64,000 nt of DNA, from assembly GCA_001414485.1 (NCBI GenBank), contig LLEY01000077.1:1-64000 (forward strand). The letters are read 5' to 3'. Below are positions 58,601 to 64,000 of this stretch, one piece after another; the stretch's first letter is position 1; each line of letters opens with the position of its first letter. Both the position numbers and the translations under genes were made by a program. Source of the stretch: Calycina herbarum. Lineage: Eukaryota; Ascomycota; Leotiomycetes; Helotiales; Pezizellaceae. A model generated the notes under the pieces. That model searched no databases. It saw only the letters and a program-made list of their open reading frames with translations, and was not told the DNA's origin.

Positions 58601-61600
58601 GAGCCGAGAGCTGGATTGACATTAATGTCAGCGCCAAATTTTCGAATCGAGACAAGAGATAGCAGGCCCGGTCGCTCGTCATCGGGTAAATATTTCGCAA
58701 CAGTAGCCAACCTAGATACCTCTTCTCCTAGCTCCGGGAGATAGCTCAGGTCATCTAGATTGTCGACTTTAACCTGAACGTTGTCCATCTTGAGTCTCAA
58801 AACGGCACCTTGTCTTCTTTGACGTAGCAAAGTGCCAACCATAATATCGTCATCTGAATCAAATCGTGTTTTTGATGGGGTTATAAGAGCCAATAGACGA
58901 TTCAAATCTTTCTCTTCCGGTGTTGAAAGGAACTCAACTCGGGTTGATGTTATATCGGCAATGATTGCAGGTGCGCCATGTGAATGCTTCAGATGTGGTC
59001 CAGATAATCTGATCGCTTGAACAGAAACACCTATGACATCGTCTCTGTTTATAATTTTCACTGCTGACGTCTCAACTCCAATGCTGCATTCAGTTCCAAC
59101 GAGATCAAGAATGAAGCCACCAATCCTAATCTCAGGTTTGTTTTGGGCCACCTGAGACTTGTCATCGTGCTTTTTAGGCGTCTCAAAATGTACACCACGC
59201 GATTTTGGCTTTCCCGGGCTAGCTGCGGTAATGGTCGAGTTCGATGCAATCGAGCTGCCCAAATTCAAAACACTGCTGAGTCCACCAAACCAACTGAAGG
59301 TCTCGTCTAGCCTCTGAAGATCTATGGCTACATGAATTGGTAACGTTACGGCCTCAACGCGAGTGACATCACCGTCCTTGAGGACATTGACGCGAAGATC
59401 AATCCCTTCAGCAGCTTTCAAATCACGCACAGAAGTACGCATTTGCAGTTCTGAATCAAAAGATACTATGTTCTCTTTTGCGTAACCAAATACAAACTTT
59501 TGGATAGTAACTGCTGTTTTTGAGGTGGACACAGAAGTTCTGGAAGTGATATTGAGGCCCTTTAAGGTTGTCTGGAGAAGCACGTCGGTATCAGGTATTC
59601 CATCTACTACCGAAGTGCGACGGGAGCCGAGGGTTCCTTCGAGTCTTTCTACAAAAGCTATGGCGATTTTTTCAGCAGACAATTTGAAATTAGAGCTGCC
59701 ACTTTTTGACTCGGCTTTACTTGACTCTGACTTAGCCTTTGTCGTGGGCGTCGGTGATTTGGTGAGTGCAACTTGCAATTGTCGAATAATCATAAAAAGC
59801 AATCTCCCGACAGATATGTCAAACTGAGTAGATAGAGTACCGATAGCAACCTCAATATCAAGGTCCTTGGATTGAGGTTTCGCTTCAGTCCCCTTTTGTG
59901 GATGACTGGGTAAATGTGAACGAGCTGGCGACTTTTGTCTAGGAAGATGACCTGAAAATGCACCAGGTACATCGAAAGACGTAGATTCCGCCAAATCGTG
60001 TTCGAATTTGCTTTGGATCAATCCACTTGCACTCAAACTTGTGCCTGCCGGAGGATCTTGATTGAGCGCAGGTACATAGATGTCCACTCTGTCCAGGAAG
60101 AGAATTGGTTTTGCCAATTTATTGTATCTTTCGGATGAGGCGGTTGACAAATCAGAAACACCGCTTGAGAGTTGTGGCACAGAAGGCTTCGTTTGGCTCG
60201 CAGCGAAATGAGTGGATGCAGAAGTTTTCGCAGTTCGAATGGAGTCAGTGATAGAAGCGTTTGACTGATCCAGAGGGGAATGTTGGCGTGCGTGTTCCAG
60301 GTTGTCTAAACGCTCGACTTGAACCTGTGGCAGATATTGGCTTCTTGAAATTGGAGGCTCATCATCGTTCTCGTCGCCTGACTCTGCCCAGCCACCAGGA
60401 ATATGTACGGAGGGAGAATGTGAGATGGCACTCAAATACAAACTCTCAGCATCTTCGTGGTTGAACATTTTTGACTGGGTGAGATCTTCACCATCAGAAT
60501 TCGAGTCTTCATCCTCTTCATCGGCCTCGCTGCCAATGGAAGACTGGCTTGTCTCCAGGGAATTTTCAGAAGTTGAGATCTCCCGCAAATTTGCTTCCGT
60601 CTCTTCTGGAAGCTGTGATTGAGATTGAGAAATCCGAGCCTCTGAAAATCTTGAGTACGGTCTTGTTGGTAACAGAGTAGAATTTCGCATTGAACTGTCC
60701 GGTGACCCGCTAGGCGAACCATATGTATTGCTTTCACGATCATCTGGTGGTTGGATGATCATTGAAGCTCTCGGAGTAGAAGATGGTGACGGGCTATCCC
60801 GTATATCGCGCGAAAGCAACAAAGGGCGTCTTGCCTCTGTTTCCTCTTCCCCCAGGTACTCGCTCTCGGTGAGTTGGCCATAAAATGCAGAGTTTTGTAA
60901 CACACTTTCTCCTACATCACTCATGCTATCCCGGATACTCCCCGACATGTTCGACCCTCCCTCCGATGCATCATCAAAACGACCACCCTCACTATGTACG
61001 ACAGAATCCTCAGGAGATCGTAGGCCGCTCAAATGTTTGGGAATAGAAGGTGTAGATAGCCCCTGAAGTAATGCTACGGATTCCCTGCCCTCTGAACCGC
61101 TCTCAAATGCCCGGTCAGTCCCATCGTGGGTACTTGACGATTGATGTAATGAGTTTTTGCCTTCCGAAATATCAGAATGAGCTGCTGATGGAGATGACAT
61201 GGCAGATGACTGTGCTAAGCTAGAGAAGAGGTTTGCTTCGGATATAAGAGTCCCCCGAATTTTGGATAGTGAAATGAGTCGTTTGCCATCCTTGTACGGT
61301 AAATTCTGATTGATATTGTCCGGGGCTTCCAAGACTTGCGTTACTCCTTCGATATCAATGTCTTCAATTCGCAATTGGACTGTAACGGGGTCTACAGAAT
61401 CGGTAATTGGCGATCTTGACGGGTCATTGGGAATTTCTAGTTCCAGATTGAGAACTATCCCATGTATCCGTACTTGTAATCGATCAACAATACCTTGGAA
61501 GAATCCCACAATGATTGCCGGGAGTGTGATAGGCTCACCGGTTCCAATATGAATTTCTCCATCGTCGCTAAGAACAGAAGCCGATTCGAAATCTTGAGTC

Positions 61601-62226
61601 TCTGACAAGATTGCAGCCTCTAATTCCGCCTTCTCCTGCTCCGGTTCTGCTTGTAGGAACGACTGGGCCAAGTCGGCAGCGGTAGGAATTGCGGGATCCA
61701 GATCGTCATCCTCCGCATAATCCGAGCCCCTTCTCCCAGGATCGTGTCTTGCTCCCCCTGGCACAGTTCCCTTCGTTTGTGGTCGCTTTCTTCTTCGGTC
61801 GCGAGTTGTATGTGATGTGCCCTTCTCTGATTTCGACCCAACTCGTAACTGACATTCAACACCGTCTACTTCTACAACTATGGGGCTTGCGTATATATCG
61901 ACTGGTATTGTAAGACGCAATGAAAGCACGCGGGCTTTCTTGACTTCGAATGAGGACGGCAGCTGGAGGAGGGTCTCTAGTTTCTATTTTCCCATCAGTT
62001 AGAATGTACAATTAAAAAGGGCCGGGGAAATAATCATTACCTTCAAGCGTAACCCCACATCACGGAATTCAAAAGTACTCTTCTTTCCCCAGGCAATATC
62101 CAAGTTCTCTAGATCAAGGTTATCGGTTTCGAATATCTCCAGTCGGGAAAGCGCATATTGGAGCAGACGCTTCTGCATGGAAAACTTCTTGAAGATGCTT
62201 GGAAGACCGGGGAGGTAGGAAGCCAT
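55673..62226 (-). CDS. ATG2: Autophagy protein ATG2, bridge-like lipid transfer protein
   Basis: ATG2 tethers the ER to the growing phagophore and transfers lipids needed for autophagosome expansion. Three exons (62226-62041, 61983-55750, 55690-55673) join in frame to 2145 residues, as expected. The N-terminus [62 protein letters not shown] is the chorein-type entry. A long Ser-rich, acidic region (about residues 240-600) follows. The C-terminal region has [34 protein letters not shown] and [30 protein letters not shown], typical of the ATG2 C-terminal domain. The frame runs on past 55750, but the splice there adds KYKKH and a stop, matching the usual basic tail. I therefore end the gene at 55673. 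Confidence 0.95.
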
Positions 62227-63297
62227 GTTTGCGTTTGCAGTGGCAGTGGCAGTGGCAGGCCTGGCAGAAGAGGAGAGGCCACAGGAGGCGATCTGATGTA
62301 CGGGGCTTACAGCCAATGTACCGAAACAGCAGGTCGGGTGTCAAAAACTGCAGGTGTTCTCGGTGTGCTGCCTCCTGATCCAGACAAGCTCGTGTACAAT
62401 ATCAAGCGATGGCGATGGCGATGCGATATCGATATCGATATGCCCGGCGTGGGTTTCATTATTAGGGAGAGGTTGTGAATGAATGCAGAGTCAAAGGTGA
62501 CTTGGAGGCTGGCGTCTTTGGTAAGGACGGGCAGGCCCAACAACACATACTTTTAAAAGTGGTGGTGTTTATTCACAAGCGTGGTGTTGTTGCAGTGCAA
62601 CCGCAGTCACAAGGCATCCCAAAGTCAAGTCACCCCAAGCATGCCATAACAGTGGGCCCCTATCGATAAGAAATCATCCCGGCCATGCAAGGAGGCTGTG
62701 TGGTTTAATTCACGTGAACAATGTACATAAATGAGAATAGTTTTGTACTTCACGTAGAATTTGTTATTTGTAAACATAACACAAGTAAATCCCCATAGTT
62801 ACGCATTGTACGTTTGTGGCTTCAACTGTGGCTTGTTGTACAACCAGTATTCACTTCAAGAATCCACCTCGTACAACCTGTTACACCATCCTTGTGGGCA
62901 AACAGCTTTCGTTATTCTAAATTATTGGAATAATTGAATTGGGTTAATATTTGAAATTGTTCCAAGTTTTTAGGAGAATTTCAAATTACCCTAGAAAGTT
63001 GGCACAATGAGAGTTAGATGGGCAGGTACGAGCCTGATATAATTATTGCCGCTTTTACAAAAAGGTTACAAATTATTGTACTGTTGTTTTTCTGCTGAAG
63101 TTGGAAGCTTGCACAATTTTTAACTGAACTTATTCTGTAAAACAAATATATAATCGCTAATGTTGAAATTAGATTGAGAGTCTCGCTCTCATGCAACCTC
63201 TACCCAGGTATACCCCTTTTTGTTGTTGAACGCCTTTATACACCTCGAATGCACTCCACCCAAAAATCACACCGCCTCCCCCTTCAAACCTATTTCT
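62227..63297. other. Intergenic, ATG2 promoter and element fragment
   Basis: The ATG2 promoter includes reiterated GCAGTGGCAGTGGCA-type sequence near 62240 and a GATATCGATATCGATAT run near 62427. A family-A fragment occupies 62911-63059. No gene is seen. Confidence 0.55.
62911..63059. mobile_element. Family-A inverted-repeat element, truncated copy A5
   Basis: The interior matches the family: TTATTCTAAATTATTGG, GGGTTAATATTTGAAATTGTTCC, AAATTACCCTAGAAAGTTGG and GGGCAGGTACGAGCCTGAT. The right end stops at ATTGCCGCTTTTACA without the outer CTCGCG part, and the left inverted repeat is missing. Confidence 0.7.
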
Positions 63298-64000
63298 TTA
63301 CTCCTCGTCATCACTAAACTCAGTAACAATCCACAAGCAAAACTGTTCCCACTCAATAGACCACTCCTTCATCTTCTCAGCCCTCATCCCAGAGCCCAAA
63401 GTAGCATCCTTGATCCCCTGCACCCACTCACTATTACTCTGATCCTCGAAAGCCGCCCACCTTACACTGTTTTCTGCTAGCGATCCAAGTCCCGCAAGCC
63501 CGAGATTCTCCCAGCCTTGTACAGCTTGCCAGAAATCATGAGTCATGCCAGAAGTATCTTGTCCAAGGATGGCGGGGTCGTCGTTGCAAAGTGAGCACGC
63601 GACTCCACGAGCTAGGAGTGCTGGTAGCGGATGGGACATAATTGATGCGCAGAGGCGGAGGACTTCGTTTGAAATAGGACAGCTTTCTACAAGAATCTTC
63701 TTCTCCTTGATCATGTCGATGAGGAGAGGGTGTTTGTAAAGAGAAAAGCCGTGACCGATTCTGCGTGTTCCTAAGAGGACGGCGTCGAAGAGATTTTGGT
63801 CTGTATCACTTCCATCACCGAGTGTTTCCCCAGCCTGTATCAAACATTAGTAAACACTTAAGAGGGGCAGAAATTGGGGTCTTACATGGAAAAAGAAGGG
63901 GATGTTGACGCCTTCTTGAGCGCATTGCTTCTTAAACCAGAACAATTCTGGGAGAACATCCTTCAAAGGTTTGCCAGCGTCTTCTTGCCCAACTAGATCA
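63298..64000 (-). CDS. Adenosine deaminase, ADGF/CECR1 type, C-terminal part
   Basis: Predicted to deaminate adenosine to inosine; members of this subfamily are often secreted. Only the 3' part is in the window: an exon from beyond 64000 to 63886 and the last exon 63834-63298, joined through HAGET across the intron. Conserved metal and catalytic motifs are FFFHAGETLGDG (His and Glu), TRRIGHGF (His), ESCPISNEVLR and NDDPAILG (paired Asp). The tail ends acidic (FSDDEE). The 5' end, and any signal peptide, lie outside the window. Confidence 0.9.

Overview
The window looks like nuclear DNA of a filamentous ascomycete. Genes are split by short GT-AG introns (mostly 46-130 bp) with CTAAC-like branch points. 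The gene set is typical of Pezizomycotina: a Zn2Cys6 regulator, an RTA1 protein, a psi-producing oxygenase, an asco-laccase and a GH28 polygalacturonase. A laccase plus an endopolygalacturonase, and the look of their proteins, suggest a plant-associated Leotiomycete, perhaps Sclerotiniaceae (Botrytis/Sclerotinia-like). That placement is inference, because no database was searched.

Layout. 1-3.5 kb is purine-rich non-coding DNA with dispersed GTCGAA motifs and an AT-rich block. 3.5-5.2 kb holds a Tc1/mariner element with perfect 28-bp ends and a transposase full of in-frame stops. 5.2-13 kb contains a secreted laccase (-) between long intergenic stretches. 12.9-23.8 kb carries an aldo-keto reductase (+), a plasma-membrane t-SNARE (+), an ERV41-type ER vesicle protein (-) and a Zn2Cys6 transcription factor (-). 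23.8-31 kb carries a DUF2235 alpha/beta hydrolase (-) divergent from a fatty-acid dioxygenase/P450 fusion (+). 32-37.5 kb has an RTA1-like membrane protein (-), a GET2-like insertion-pathway subunit (+) and an Fta4-like kinetochore protein (+). 39-40.4 kb is an endopolygalacturonase (-). 45.6-52.7 kb has a BMT6-like rRNA methyltransferase (+), S-(hydroxymethyl)glutathione dehydrogenase (+) and a ubiquitin-like/AN1 zinc-finger protein (-). 55.7-62.2 kb is ATG2 (-), and the right edge holds the 3' end of an ADGF-type adenosine deaminase (-).

The genes are mostly independent housekeeping and accessory loci. Laccase and polygalacturonase would both act outside the cell on plant material. The DUF2235 hydrolase and the oxylipin synthase share a 1.3-kb intergenic region and could be linked through lipid release and oxidation (inference).

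The most notable signal is an intron shared between unrelated genes. Laccase intron 3 and DUF2235-gene intron 1 are homologous from donor to acceptor and contain a stem with a compensatory base-pair change, the hallmark of introner-like elements. The window also holds three apparent families of small non-autonomous inverted-repeat elements. One is a 226-bp family with 5-bp target duplications (five copies or fragments). One is a roughly 200-bp family with CACCAGGGG ends (two copies, one inside an intron). One is an AT-rich family near 43.5, 48 and 23.3 kb.
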